Source: Chloroflexota bacterium (GTDB lineage: Bacteria; Chloroflexota; Anaerolineae; Anaerolineales; UBA11579). From it: a stretch of DNA of 34,467 bases. Location of the stretch: contig JABJGH010000031.1 in the NCBI GenBank assembly GCA_018662365.1, positions 1 through 34,467 on the forward strand, in the 5' to 3' direction. The position numbers and the translations under genes were made by a program. The number at the start of each line of letters is the position of its first letter. Within the stretch, counting starts at the first letter, position 1. Positions 9,248 through 17,537 of this stretch are shown piece after piece. The notes under the pieces were generated by a model. It saw only the letters and a list, made by a program, of their open reading frames with translations, did no database searches and was not told the DNA's origin.

Positions 9248-10264
9248 TTAGTACCGAATCCGGGGGTCGATAAACCCATAAAGAATATCTACAAATAAAC
9301 TAAAGCCAGCTACAAGTACGGCGAAAAATAAAATACTTGCTTGGACAGTCGTGAAATCTCTGTCAAATATGCGGTCGACCACCAACCTGCCTAAACCTGG
9401 CCAGGAAAATGTGGTTTCGGTGAGAATTGCTCCGGCTAATAAGATGGCAAATTGAAGACCCAATAGAGTAACAATTGGTATAAGTGCATTTCGTAATCCA
9501 TGGCGGAAAACGAGAGTTTTTTCATGTAAACCGCGGGCTCTTCCGGCAACAATATAGTCTTCCTCAAGTACTTCGAGCATATTCGCTCGGGTTAAGCGGG
9601 TGAATATGCCTGCTAAAATTAAGCCTAATGTGAGGGAAGGCATGATGAGATGCCGAATGGCATCTTTTAATAAAGCCCAATCCTGGGTGAGAATCGCATC
9701 AATCGTATAAAGTCCAGTAATTGTGACATCTGGAGTCATCCCTGCGCTTAACCTTCCTGCGACCGGGAGTAAACCCCATTTGGCTCCAAAATTCATTTGG
9801 AGAATAATGCCTAACCAAAAAATTGGCAGGGAATATAAAACGATACTTAATATCCTAATCGTATAGTCGGCTGCAGTTTTTCTTTTTTGTGCCGCATAGA
9901 CTCCTGAAAAAATGCCGACGCCAACAATAACAAACATACTATAAAAAGCCAATTCCACAGTAGCGGGAAAAAAGGTTTTTATCTCATCCACGACGGGTCT
10001 GTCGCGGGTCATGGATTCACCAAAATCAAAGCGGACCAATCCGGAAACGAACTCAAAATATTGTTCTGGAAGTGGTTTATTTAATCCTAGGGTTTCTCGG
10101 AAGGCTTCTAATTGTTCTTCAGATGCACCTTCTCGCAGAACCGCTAAGGCTGGATCACCTGGTAAAACTCGAAGCACAAAAAATACCACCGTGACCAAAA
10201 TCAAGATCATCGGAATGGTCAATAAGATGCGCATAAAAATATAACGCCGGAGTCCAGGGGTCAT
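9248..10264 (-). CDS. oppB: Oligopeptide/dipeptide ABC transporter permease (OppB/DppB type)
   Basis: A 338-residue permease with six predicted membrane helices. The N-terminal helix (about 9-31) is followed by the family motif LPGDPALAVLREGASEEQLEA and the LGLNKPLPEQYFEFV region. The cytoplasmic EAA loop reads EEDYIVAGRARGLHEKTLVFRHGLRNAL, and the C-terminus has FSWPGLGRLVVDRIFDRDF and ends with GFIDPRIRY, typical of the family. With OppC it forms the peptide channel. A hairpin with a T-run lies between oppA and this gene, so permease expression is probably lower than that of the binding protein. Confidence 0.95.
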   Translation of the reverse strand: MTPGLRRYIFMRILLTIPMILILVTVVFFVLRVLPGDPALAVLREGASEEQLEAFRETLGLNKPLPEQYFEFVSGLVRFDFGESMTRDRPVVDEIKTFFPATVELAFYSMFVIVGVGIFSGVYAAQKRKTAADYTIRILSIVLYSLPIFWLGIILQMNFGAKWGLLPVAGRLSAGMTPDVTITGLYTIDAILTQDWALLKDAIRHLIMPSLTLGLILAGIFTRLTRANMLEVLEEDYIVAGRARGLHEKTLVFRHGLRNALIPIVTLLGLQFAILLAGAILTETTFSWPGLGRLVVDRIFDRDFTTVQASILFFAVLVAGFSLFVDILYGFIDPRIRY

Positions 10265-10296
10265 ATTTACCTCTGTAATTAGTATTTAAAAAAGGA

Positions 10297-10336
10297 CTAG
10301 GGATTCGAGCGGATTAAAAATCCGCCCGAACCCTAG
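10297..10336 (-). terminator. Intercistronic hairpin/partial terminator between oppA and oppB
   Basis: On the minus strand, CTAGGG and its complement at 10331-10336 and 10297-10302 form the base of a long imperfect hairpin that continues through TTCG/CGAA and GCGGAT/ATCCGC. It is followed by TCCTTTTTT at 10296-10288. Placed after the binding-protein gene, it would cut or protect the mRNA and raise OppA above the permeases. Confidence 0.6.
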
Positions 10337-10368
10337 AATTAGATCTGTAAAACTTAGCTAATTATTCT

Positions 10369-12042
10369 CTATTCTTTATCAACTAAGAAATAGTGGAATA
10401 AAGCTAATGGGTCAAGGGTTACGCCTGAAATGCCATCATTGTAAGCAACAAATAATGAACCTTGTGCAAACGGAACCATTGGGCTTTGGGTAACCCAAAG
10501 ATCTTGAAGATCACCCAATACCGCAATACGGGCTGCTTCGTCACCTTCACTGGCTTGTTCAGTAATGAGGGCAGAAACATCATCGTTTACGAAGCCTGGA
10601 GGACCAGCTGCCCAGGTGCCAGGAACGAATGGACCAACGTAGTTATCGGAATCCAAATAATCTGGATACCAACCGTAAAGGGCTACTGGTGTTTCACCAA
10701 CTCGACCTGCGTCTCGGTAAGCTCCCCATTCTAAGAATTGGAGGCTAACTTCAACTACGCCACTTGCTTCGAACTGTGATTTCATGATCGCGGCAATATC
10801 AGCTTCTGTGTCACCGTAGTGAGTGGGGCTGTACCAGAGATCCATAACCAATGGGTTGTCAGCAGTGAATCCAGCGGAAGCCAAAAGGGCTAAAGCTTCG
10901 TCCATGTTTTCTGAACCTTCATAAGAAGGTTTGTGGCCTAAGAAGCCTACAGGAACCATTGAGTTAAGAGGTACTTTTGTGCCTTGGAAACCAAGGTCGG
11001 CAAGCTCTTGTCGATCTAGAAGTTTGGCTAAGCCAAGTCGAACGTCGGCGTTGTCAAATGGTGCGAAATTGGTATTGAAAACGATATATCGAATTTCTGT
11101 ACCAGGTTGTGAATCTACAGTTACGCCATCAACTGCGCGCATTGCATCAGTATCTGCAGGGGAAAGACTCTTCCAAGCAATGTCGATCTCGCCGGTTTGA
11201 AGGGCAAGGGCCATTGTGGAGGAATCAGCAAAGTAACGAATGATAACTTTGGATTCTACTGGTGCTGTTCCGTAGTAGGATTCGTTAGCAACGAGTACGA
11301 GTTCTTCACCTTCGGTGAAGGATTCGATCACATATGGGCCAATACCACCAGCCGTTAATGTCGTTCCGGCTGAGTCAGCGGAATAAACATTAGGGTTGAG
11401 GATCTTCCATACATTTGTGGCAACCAATTGAGGTGAAAATGCAAAATTATCTGCAAAGGTCACTGCAACGGTCATATCGTCAATTTTTTCCACGCCGGTT
11501 GTGTATGCGGAATAAAGGAAGCCAGCATTTTCACCTTCGGCTGCGTCAACTACAGCAACTCTCTCTAGGGAGAAGACTACAGCGTCTGCATTAAAGGGAG
11601 TGCCATCGGGGAAGGTTACACCTTCTCGTAGATGGAATGTATAGACTAAGCCATCATCACTGACATCGTAGCTTTCGGCTAATGCAGGATAAACAGCGCC
11701 TGCTCCACCTTCAACACTGTTGAGGAGGCCATCTGCAATGTTGTGGAAAATTTCCCAGTCATGGAAACTGTAAACCCAGGCGGGTTCAAAGCTTGTCCAG
11801 CTGTCGGTGGTACCAACAACTAATGGGGATTCTTCCATGTCATCCATTGCATCGTCGTCTGCGGCATCATTGTCAGCTGCATCATTATCCATGGCATCAT
11901 TATTGTCTGCATGGTTGGCATCGTTGTTGTTCATTGCATTGTTATTGGCGTTATTATCTGTGTTTCCGCCACCACAAGCTGCAAGCACGAGGGCTGACAT
12001 TAACAACAGAGTTAATAAAACTAAAAACTTTTGTTTCTTCAT
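10369..12042 (-). CDS. oppA: Peptide ABC transporter substrate-binding lipoprotein (SBP family 5)
   Basis: A 557-residue binding protein that delivers peptides (or another family-5 ligand) to OppBC. The signal peptide ends with lipobox LAAC, so Cys23 would be lipidated and anchor it to the outer face of the membrane. Residues about 24-72 are an Asn/Asp/Ala-rich flexible linker. The mature domain has family-5 patterns: SLEPAWVYSF-like entry, LAESYDVSDDGLVYTFHLREGVTFPDGTPFNADAVVFSLERV, and the later VRLGLAKLLDRQELADLGFQGTKVPLNSMVP. It is first in the operon, behind a consensus promoter. Ligand type cannot be read from sequence; nickel or sugar ligands are known in the same family. Confidence 0.9.
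   Translation of the reverse strand: MKKQKFLVLLTLLLMSALVLAACGGGNTDNNANNNAMNNNDANHADNNDAMDNDAADNDAADDDAMDDMEESPLVVGTTDSWTSFEPAWVYSFHDWEIFHNIADGLLNSVEGGAGAVYPALAESYDVSDDGLVYTFHLREGVTFPDGTPFNADAVVFSLERVAVVDAAEGENAGFLYSAYTTGVEKIDDMTVAVTFADNFAFSPQLVATNVWKILNPNVYSADSAGTTLTAGGIGPYVIESFTEGEELVLVANESYYGTAPVESKVIIRYFADSSTMALALQTGEIDIAWKSLSPADTDAMRAVDGVTVDSQPGTEIRYIVFNTNFAPFDNADVRLGLAKLLDRQELADLGFQGTKVPLNSMVPVGFLGHKPSYEGSENMDEALALLASAGFTADNPLVMDLWYSPTHYGDTEADIAAIMKSQFEASGVVEVSLQFLEWGAYRDAGRVGETPVALYGWYPDYLDSDNYVGPFVPGTWAAGPPGFVNDDVSALITEQASEGDEAARIAVLGDLQDLWVTQSPMVPFAQGSLFVAYNDGISGVTLDPLALFHYFLVDKE
11827..11973 (-). repeat. Low-complexity Asn/Asp/Ala linker of OppA
   Basis: Degenerate repeats around GCATCATTATC/GCATCATTGTC encode about 49 residues made almost entirely of N, D, A and M. 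This is a spacer between the lipid-anchored Cys and the folded binding protein. Repeat slippage could change its length between strains. Confidence 0.7.
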
Positions 12043-12154
12043 TCTCGGTACTCCTATGTAAATCTGGTCTAAAAAGTCATGTACTTAGTTGTGCTTATCT
12101 TAGTTTTTGTTACCTTATATGACCTCCTAATTGAATCAAATTTGTTAATTTTTA

Positions 12155-12183
12155 ATTATAAGTTGTTCTGATGGTATTGTCAA
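12155..12183 (-). promoter_or_regulatory. Consensus sigma70-type promoter of the opp operon
   Basis: On the minus strand, TTGACA (12183-12178) is separated by exactly 17 bases from TATAAT (12160-12155). Both boxes match the consensus fully. Transcription would start near 12148 and give a 5' leader of about 105 bases before the oppA ATG at 12042. Confidence 0.85.
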
Positions 12184-12336
12184 TTAAGAATATTTTTGTA
12201 ATTGGGAATAATTTTATGAGTATAGGTGGAAGTACTAGGTAGAGGTAATGCAGGAAATTTTGTGTAAAATGGGGATTAATATTAATTAAACAATGCTTAA
12301 AATCAATAATAATTTAAGGGGTTTAACTTATAAATA

Positions 12337-12993
12337 CTAAATTAATCCTAAGTCTTTTGCTTTTACCACAGCTTGGGTTCGGTCATTTGCATTTAATTTA
12401 CTAAGAATGCTAGAAACGTAATTTTTTACGGTGCCCTCAGCTAAAAATGTTCGATCAGCGATCTCTCGATTGGTCAAGCCCTGGCCAATCAATTGCAATA
12501 TATCTAGTTCACGAGTTGATAACGGATCTAAGATTTCTTCACCAGCCCTTCGGGGGTTGGGGGCTAAGCGGGCAAATTCTGCCACCATTTTTCGCGCCAC
12601 TGACGGTTCAATTAATGCCCCACCGGCAAAAACGGTTCTGATGGCGTCCGCTAATTCTGGACCGGATACATCTTTTAATAGGTAACCTAAGGCACCAGCA
12701 CCTAGGGCTTCGAATACGAAATGGTCATCGTCAAAGGTGGTGAGGATAATGATTAATGCATTGGGTGAATTCTTAAGCAGAGTTCGGGTTGCTTCGACCC
12801 CATCCATCTCTGGCATTCGGATGTCCATTAAAACTACGTCTGCGGGATGATCGGCATATTTCTCAATAGCGATCTGACCATTTTCTGCCTCGGTGATCAC
12901 TTCAAGATCGGGTTCTAATTCAAGCAAGGTGCGAAGACCATCACGCATTAGCCTTTGGTCATCTACGATCATAAGTTTGATCTTAGCTGACAT
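12337..12993 (-). CDS. NarL/LuxR-family response regulator
   Basis: A 218-residue regulator. The receiver domain has Asp11/Asp12, phospho-acceptor Asp57 in VVLMDIRMPEMDG, Thr in IILTTFDDD and Lys in GYLLKDVSG. The C-terminal LuxR-type helix-turn-helix (about 152-216) reads LSTRELDILQLIGQGLTNREIADRTF followed by EGTVKNYVSSILSKL. Its start overlaps the end of the kinase gene by 11 bases, so the two are coupled. The pair sits just downstream of an ABC-2 exporter, an arrangement common for LiaR/DesR-like regulators that control the neighbouring transporter. GTCATA repeats upstream of the exporter are candidate targets. Confidence 0.93.
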   Translation of the reverse strand: MSAKIKLMIVDDQRLMRDGLRTLLELEPDLEVITEAENGQIAIEKYADHPADVVLMDIRMPEMDGVEATRTLLKNSPNALIIILTTFDDDHFVFEALGAGALGYLLKDVSGPELADAIRTVFAGGALIEPSVARKMVAEFARLAPNPRRAGEEILDPLSTRELDILQLIGQGLTNREIADRTFLAEGTVKNYVSSILSKLNANDRTQAVVKAKDLGLI

Positions 12994-14185
12994 TTATTTC
13001 TGTCTCCAGGGGGAGGGAGATGATAATTTGGGCTCCGCCGCCAGGTCTTGTTTCGAAAAAACATTCCCCGTTTAGTTGTGCGATCCTTTCACGAATACCC
13101 CGAATACCGAACCCTTGTACCTTTTCAATTGATCCGCTACCTTTAATATTCTTGAAGCCTTTTCCATCATCCCCAACTGAAAGTTTGATCGACTTATGAG
13201 AATTTTCAAATTGCACCCATACTTGTTTTGCATTGGCATGCCGCTGCACATTTGTGAGGGATTCTTGGACGGTACGGTAGAGAGCTAATCGATAATTATC
13301 AGAAAGTGGAGGAAAATTTTCAGGTATTAACAAATTTACTGTTAGTTCAGTTGCATTTTCAAAATCAATAATAAGACTTTTAATTGCCTGATGAAATTCA
13401 AGGCCGGTTTCTAAGGGTTCCCGCAGGGTAGCAACAGATTGACGGAGATCCACTAGAGCTTCTTTGACCTGATTTCTGGCAGTTGAAACCATTTCTTCTG
13501 CCCGGGCTGAGTCTTTCTGTATGAGCCGTTGGGCTCCTTCAAGCTGGACTGATGAAACCGTCAATCGATGCCCGAGGGCATCATGCATTTCTCTTGCCAT
13601 GCGATTACGTTCTTTTGCCACGGCCAATTGTTCTACCTGGAGAATATTTTCTTGTAATTGTTGATGCGCGGTTTGCAAATCGGTTAGGAGTTGATCGCTT
13701 TTTGCGGTCGCTTTTTGTGCATTCATTAAGGCCCGACCAAATATGCCAAAAAACATATATCCGCCACTATATACAATTGCAGTTAGAAAACCCCCGGTAA
13801 TGTCCCCTACGTTTATAAAGGCAAGAGCGCTTAATCCTGCTAGTAGTAATATCCAAAGATAGGAAAGGGGGCCGGACAGCAGCATCATCGCTTGGGCACT
13901 AATCACAAAAAATAGGATCTGGTATATACCCGGATTTACATCCATGAAAAAGAAAAGAGACCCTAGGAGGGTAAAAAGGCTGAGGTAAATAATATTATTT
14001 TTTTGTGATCTCCCATCCATATGGAAGGACATGAGGATAAAGATGAGAATAAAATTGATCAATATGGGCCAAAGGGGGGTATCATCGGAGCGGGTAAGAA
14101 GTGCTCCAATGGCAACGGAGAGCAGGGTGAAATATCCGGTGAAATTTATGCCCCCATCACTAGTCTTTTTCTTTTCTTTGTTCAT
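12983..14185 (-). CDS. NarX/DesK-type sensor histidine kinase (HisKA_3)
   Basis: A 400-residue kinase with an N-terminal sensor of about five membrane helices (roughly 14-32, 38-54, 63-80, 86-104, 106-150) and almost no extracytoplasmic domain, as in intramembrane-sensing kinases. A coiled linker (about 155-190) leads to the HisKA_3 motif KERNRMAREMHDALGHRL, with phospho-accepting His201. The ATPase domain has YRTVQESLTNVQRHANA, VGDDGKGF and GFGIRGIRERI. It overlaps the regulator gene. Membrane or cell-envelope stress is the likely class of signal, inferred from the topology and the neighbouring exporter. Confidence 0.91.
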   Translation of the reverse strand: MNKEKKKTSDGGINFTGYFTLLSVAIGALLTRSDDTPLWPILINFILIFILMSFHMDGRSQKNNIIYLSLFTLLGSLFFFMDVNPGIYQILFFVISAQAMMLLSGPLSYLWILLLAGLSALAFINVGDITGGFLTAIVYSGGYMFFGIFGRALMNAQKATAKSDQLLTDLQTAHQQLQENILQVEQLAVAKERNRMAREMHDALGHRLTVSSVQLEGAQRLIQKDSARAEEMVSTARNQVKEALVDLRQSVATLREPLETGLEFHQAIKSLIIDFENATELTVNLLIPENFPPLSDNYRLALYRTVQESLTNVQRHANAKQVWVQFENSHKSIKLSVGDDGKGFKNIKGSGSIEKVQGFGIRGIRERIAQLNGECFFETRPGGGAQIIISLPLETEINVS

Positions 14186-14231
14186 AACTCCATTGTACCT
14201 TTTTTCGATTTAAACCACATAAATTTAATTG

Positions 14232-14268
14232 AATTAAGGCAGGGATTGAAATTATCCCTGCCTTAATT
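14232..14268 (-). terminator. Terminator after the ABC-2 permease, likely bidirectional
   Basis: A perfect 15-pair stem (14232-14246 with 14254-14268, core AAGGCAGGGAT) encloses a seven-base loop. A/T-rich flanks on both sides let it act on either strand; in context it ends the minus-strand ATPase-permease transcript, so the kinase-regulator pair probably has its own promoter or read-through supply. Confidence 0.75.
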
Positions 14269-14288
14269 TTTTAAATGCCTAGGGGATA

Positions 14289-15569
14289 TTAGTCTTGAAA
14301 TCGGAAACGCCATAAAGCGAAGGCGAAGAAGATGAGTCCAAAGGCAAATAGTATTCCAGTTTCATTGAGGATCGATTGAACGCTCAAACCTCGGACGATC
14401 ACATCTTGGAAGCCAGATAATGCCCAATAATGGGGGGAAACTTTTGCGATATTTTGCATAGCCTCGGGCATTGCGAATGAGGGAACCATCACGCCACCGA
14501 GGGCTGCTAAGGTTAGGGCTAACATGGTTGAAAGTCCACCAATCTGTTCGGGCGTTTTGCCCATTGTTGCGACCAATAAACCGAGTCCAGTTGCGGCGGC
14601 TGCTGTGGAAATTGTAAGGAGGATCAGGGCTAGGGGATCTTGCCCAAGATTCATATCAAAGACCAATTTGCCGACGGTGAACATGCTGGCAACTTGGATC
14701 AAGTTGACAATGTAGTAGGGAACCAATTTTCCGAGGAGTAATGCCTGGCGGGCGAGGGGGGCGACTAATAGTCGGCGAAAGGTGCCATCTTGCTTTTCGG
14801 ATAGGATGCTGGTGGCCAATACTTGGACAATGAAGAAGACACCAAAGATGGTGTACCCAGGTACGTTTTGTTCAATTGAAGTCGGATACTGCGGCACTCT
14901 GTATGAAGATGGAGCGACCTGTTCAAAGCGAACTCCTAAATTGGCGTCACTCACAAAGTCTCCAGTGGCCATGTTTTCCACAAAAGTATTCCCAACAGAT
15001 GTTATGAATCCAGCTTGTTCGGCGGGAGATTCTGCAGCCATTTGATCAAAGCCGTTCAACAGGCGGTCTGGTAATTGTGCAAATGAGATCATGCTTTGGA
15101 TAAAACCTTCTACCGAGCCACGGATGGGGGCGAGGAATTGTGTGCTGGTGGAAGGGTCAGCGATAAATTTGACTACCGCTTCCATACTGTTTGGGTCTGA
15201 TGTTGCTGCCAAGATCTGATCGCTAAAATTCTCAGGGAAGATAATGGCTACATTGTATTCACGGTCTTCGATCAATTTGTCAGCAAGGGTGTAATTGAGG
15301 GTTTTCCCTTCGAATTCTTGTACTGCATCCATGCCATCTATTGCAGCTAGATTGGTAATAACTTCTTCAGCCAGGTCGCCTTCATCTAAATTTACGACCA
15401 AAAGTTCAACAGGTTTATCGGTCGTGCCGACGGAATACATATCTCTTTGGGCGAAGCTCATCACGAGGATGAACATGACGGGCATGAGGAATAAGGAGAT
15501 CATTCCTCCACGGTCTCTTACAAGCACTTTTAGGTCTTTAATTGTTATTGCTAAAATTTGGTTTAACAT
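14289..15569 (-). CDS. ABC-2 type transporter permease
   Basis: A 426-residue membrane protein of the ABC-2 exporter class. A first helix near 22-42 follows the short cytoplasmic start IKDLKVLVRDRGG. Then comes a large extracytoplasmic domain (about 45-235, with VELLVVNLDEGDLAEEV), and five helices cluster in the C-terminal half (about 237-420), including SILSEKQDGTFRRLLVAPLARQALLLGK, the coupling segment typical of ABC-2 permeases. It follows its ATPase by 21 bases. Such pairs export drugs, lipids, antimicrobial peptides or polysaccharides; the cargo is unknown. The downstream two-component pair suggests a role in envelope-stress defence. Confidence 0.9.
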   Translation of the reverse strand: MLNQILAITIKDLKVLVRDRGGMISLFLMPVMFILVMSFAQRDMYSVGTTDKPVELLVVNLDEGDLAEEVITNLAAIDGMDAVQEFEGKTLNYTLADKLIEDREYNVAIIFPENFSDQILAATSDPNSMEAVVKFIADPSTSTQFLAPIRGSVEGFIQSMISFAQLPDRLLNGFDQMAAESPAEQAGFITSVGNTFVENMATGDFVSDANLGVRFEQVAPSSYRVPQYPTSIEQNVPGYTIFGVFFIVQVLATSILSEKQDGTFRRLLVAPLARQALLLGKLVPYYIVNLIQVASMFTVGKLVFDMNLGQDPLALILLTISTAAAATGLGLLVATMGKTPEQIGGLSTMLALTLAALGGVMVPSFAMPEAMQNIAKVSPHYWALSGFQDVIVRGLSVQSILNETGILFAFGLIFFAFALWRFRFQD

Positions 15570-15590
15570 GATATTTTCCTTTTAGTTTGT

Positions 15591-16532
15591 TTAGTCTCTT
15601 AGCTTGCTGCCGGTGAGATGAATAAAAACGGTTTCTAAATTAGGTTCAAGAATTTCAAGGGAAGTTACAGTGGCATCTAATTTGCTTGTTATCTCTAAAA
15701 CACTCACCAATGCTTCTTGGGCCCGGGTCGTTCGAATAATTAATTGGTTTTCCTGAACTTGAATATCTTTTATGGTGGATAATTTTAGGGATTCTTTCTG
15801 GACCGATTTCAATTTTCCATTCAATAAGCCAACTTTGAGGAGACCACCACCCATACTGCGGATCAATGAATTGGGAGTATCTAAGGCGATGATTTTGCCT
15901 TGATCTACAATTGCGACACGATTACATAACCGGTCGGCTTCTTCCATGTAATGGGTGGTGTAGAGGATGGTCAGGCCAGCCCTATTAAGTTTTCCCACAC
16001 TTTCAAAAATTGCGTTTCGACTTTGGGGATCGACACCAACTGTGGGTTCGTCGAGAAATAAAATTTCTGGTTGATGTAATAAGCCTGCAGCAATATTGAT
16101 GCGGCGTTTCATTCCGCCAGAATAGGTGTCAATACGATCCTTAGCTCGATCTGTCAGACCAACGATCTCTAATACTTCGGCAACTCTTTCTTTAAGTACC
16201 TTGCCATTTAGGTTGTAGATTCGACCAAAGAAAATGAGGTTGTCGTAGGCGGATAGGGTAGGGTAAAGAGCTAACTCTTGCGGTACAAAACCAATTTTTG
16301 ATTTCAAACCATTTGAATTTGAGGTTAAGTCTTCCCCATTCATTTTGACCGATCCACTTGTGGGTTCAAGAAGCCCAGTGAGCATCGAGATGGTTGTGGT
16401 CTTACCAGCGCCGTTGGGGCCAAGCAGACCAAAGATCTCACCTTTGGCAATTTGGAAGGAAACGCCACGTACGGCTTCTTCATCATCATAGGTTTTGTGC
16501 AGGTCGTTGACAGTTACAATTGGGAGTTCCAT
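15591..16532 (-). CDS. ABC transporter ATP-binding protein (DrrA/CcmA-like)
   Basis: A 313-residue ATPase of the ABC-2 exporter. Motifs: Walker [18 protein letters not shown] near residue 37, Q-loop IGFVPQELALYPTLSAYDNL, signature YSGGMKRRINIAAGL, Walker B ILFLDEPTVGVDPQSR, and H-loop ILYTTHYMEEADRLC. The C-terminal 80 residues form the extra domain seen in DrrA-type proteins and end with LEPNLETVFIHLTG. It leads the unit; its upstream region contains the GTCATA repeats at 16588-16632. Confidence 0.92.
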   Translation of the reverse strand: MELPIVTVNDLHKTYDDEEAVRGVSFQIAKGEIFGLLGPNGAGKTTTISMLTGLLEPTSGSVKMNGEDLTSNSNGLKSKIGFVPQELALYPTLSAYDNLIFFGRIYNLNGKVLKERVAEVLEIVGLTDRAKDRIDTYSGGMKRRINIAAGLLHQPEILFLDEPTVGVDPQSRNAIFESVGKLNRAGLTILYTTHYMEEADRLCNRVAIVDQGKIIALDTPNSLIRSMGGGLLKVGLLNGKLKSVQKESLKLSTIKDIQVQENQLIIRTTRAQEALVSVLEITSKLDATVTSLEILEPNLETVFIHLTGSKLRD

Positions 16533-16587
16533 AATTTATCCTTTATATCTTTTTGGTTGTTTTGTAGCGCTAGGATACTTTTAGGCA

Positions 16588-16632
16588 GGTCATATCGCAT
16601 AGTGCTGATGGTCATAAGAAAGTCATATGACT
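16588..16632 (-). promoter_or_regulatory. Phased GTCATA repeats upstream of the ABC-2 operon
   Basis: Three GTCATA cores begin at 16589, 16611 and 16622, i.e. 22 and 11 bases apart, so they face the same side of the helix. The last is a perfect palindrome, AGTCATATGACT (16621-16632). They lie 57-100 bases upstream of the ATPase start. This is the pattern expected for a NarL-family regulator, and the regulator at 12337-12993 is the obvious candidate. Confidence 0.5.
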
Positions 16633-16770
16633 ATTTGGGGATTTGGGGATAAGTATTAGAAATGGGAACTAAATACGGGAAATATTGGGGGGGTCTTTGA
16701 AAACTTTCAGGGTGGATATTAAATTAAAAAATCGCTATTTCCCCCCTATTTATTGATTAATTAAGGTCGA

Positions 16771-17292
16771 TTAATTTGAGGATTGCGGATCATTCTGAAG
16801 AATTCTCAATCCCACCCAGGTAAATCCTATGGTTGAAAATAGACTAGGGAAGGCGATCCAGAATAGGTAGGGTAAATATTTCATTATCGTATCTGTTTGA
16901 TTTTGGTCGATCAATCCTGGAGAAAGAACAAAATGGGCAATAAGGGCAAAAACGATTCCGAAGGCAAAACCGATTAGGGCAGTTTTAAATTTGGATAAAT
17001 TTTTCAGAAAGGGGAGGCTGATCAGGGCGATTAAAAACCCACCCAATGCTCCGAAAAGTATTCCGGGAATAACCCCAATAATTATTCCAAAGGGAAATGC
17101 GCAAATTGCAAAAAAACCAGCTCCCAATAATGCATCAAAGGCTTTTCCTGCGGGAATATTGCTGATCACGAGGAGTATTCCTACGGCTGGAATGGCTAAA
17201 GCCATGTAGACCGTTGCAAGTATTCCACCAGCAAGAGAACCTTGGAATAAGCCTCTTTTTAGGATGGATGTTTTTTTTGGTTCAGTTGTCAT
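16771..17292 (-). CDS. Hypothetical membrane protein
   Basis: A 173-residue protein not recognised as a named family. After a short charged N-terminus (MTTEPKKTS) it has four or five hydrophobic segments, about residues 20-44, 54-73, 74-94, 104-122 and 138-162. Gly-rich stretches such as GIIIGVIPGILFGALGG suggest tightly packed helices. No catalytic motif or signal peptide is visible. The ATG at 17292 is preceded by GGAGCAAAGTCC on the coding strand, a reasonable ribosome site. It stands alone between the ABC-2 unit and the divergently placed AIM24 gene. Function unknown. Confidence 0.7.
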   Translation of the reverse strand: MTTEPKKTSILKRGLFQGSLAGGILATVYMALAIPAVGILLVISNIPAGKAFDALLGAGFFAICAFPFGIIIGVIPGILFGALGGFLIALISLPFLKNLSKFKTALIGFAFGIVFALIAHFVLSPGLIDQNQTDTIMKYLPYLFWIAFPSLFSTIGFTWVGLRILQNDPQSSN

Positions 17293-17498
17293 GGACTTTG
17301 CTCCTCGACCTTGAGGAATGAAGAATTTTATTTAAGCGAATATTGATACGGAAAATCAACCCGACTAATTAGATGCTATTTAGGTTAATTAGAAGCATTT
17401 TATCATAAAGAAGTAATGCTTAAAAAAATCGAATGTGTAGAGGATATAATTATTTAGAATTGGAGAATTTGATATGAAAGGTAGATAGTTTAGATAGG

Positions 17499-17504
17499 TA
17501 TAAT
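17499..17504 (+). promoter_or_regulatory. Possible -10 element upstream of the AIM24 gene
   Basis: TATAAT lies 33 bases before the ATG. A matching -35 box is not clear at 16-18 bases, so the call is weak. Confidence 0.3.
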
Positions 17505-17537
17505 GAATTATTAGAGAAATCAAAAGGAGAGATAAAG

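Noticed and set aside
16680-16751. Inverted repeat AAATA..GGGGGG / CCCCCC-TATTT in the gap before the ABC-2 operon
   Set aside because: The arms are 47 bases apart and the left arm has a two-base bulge; it may be a weak terminator of the small membrane-protein gene but is not convincing.
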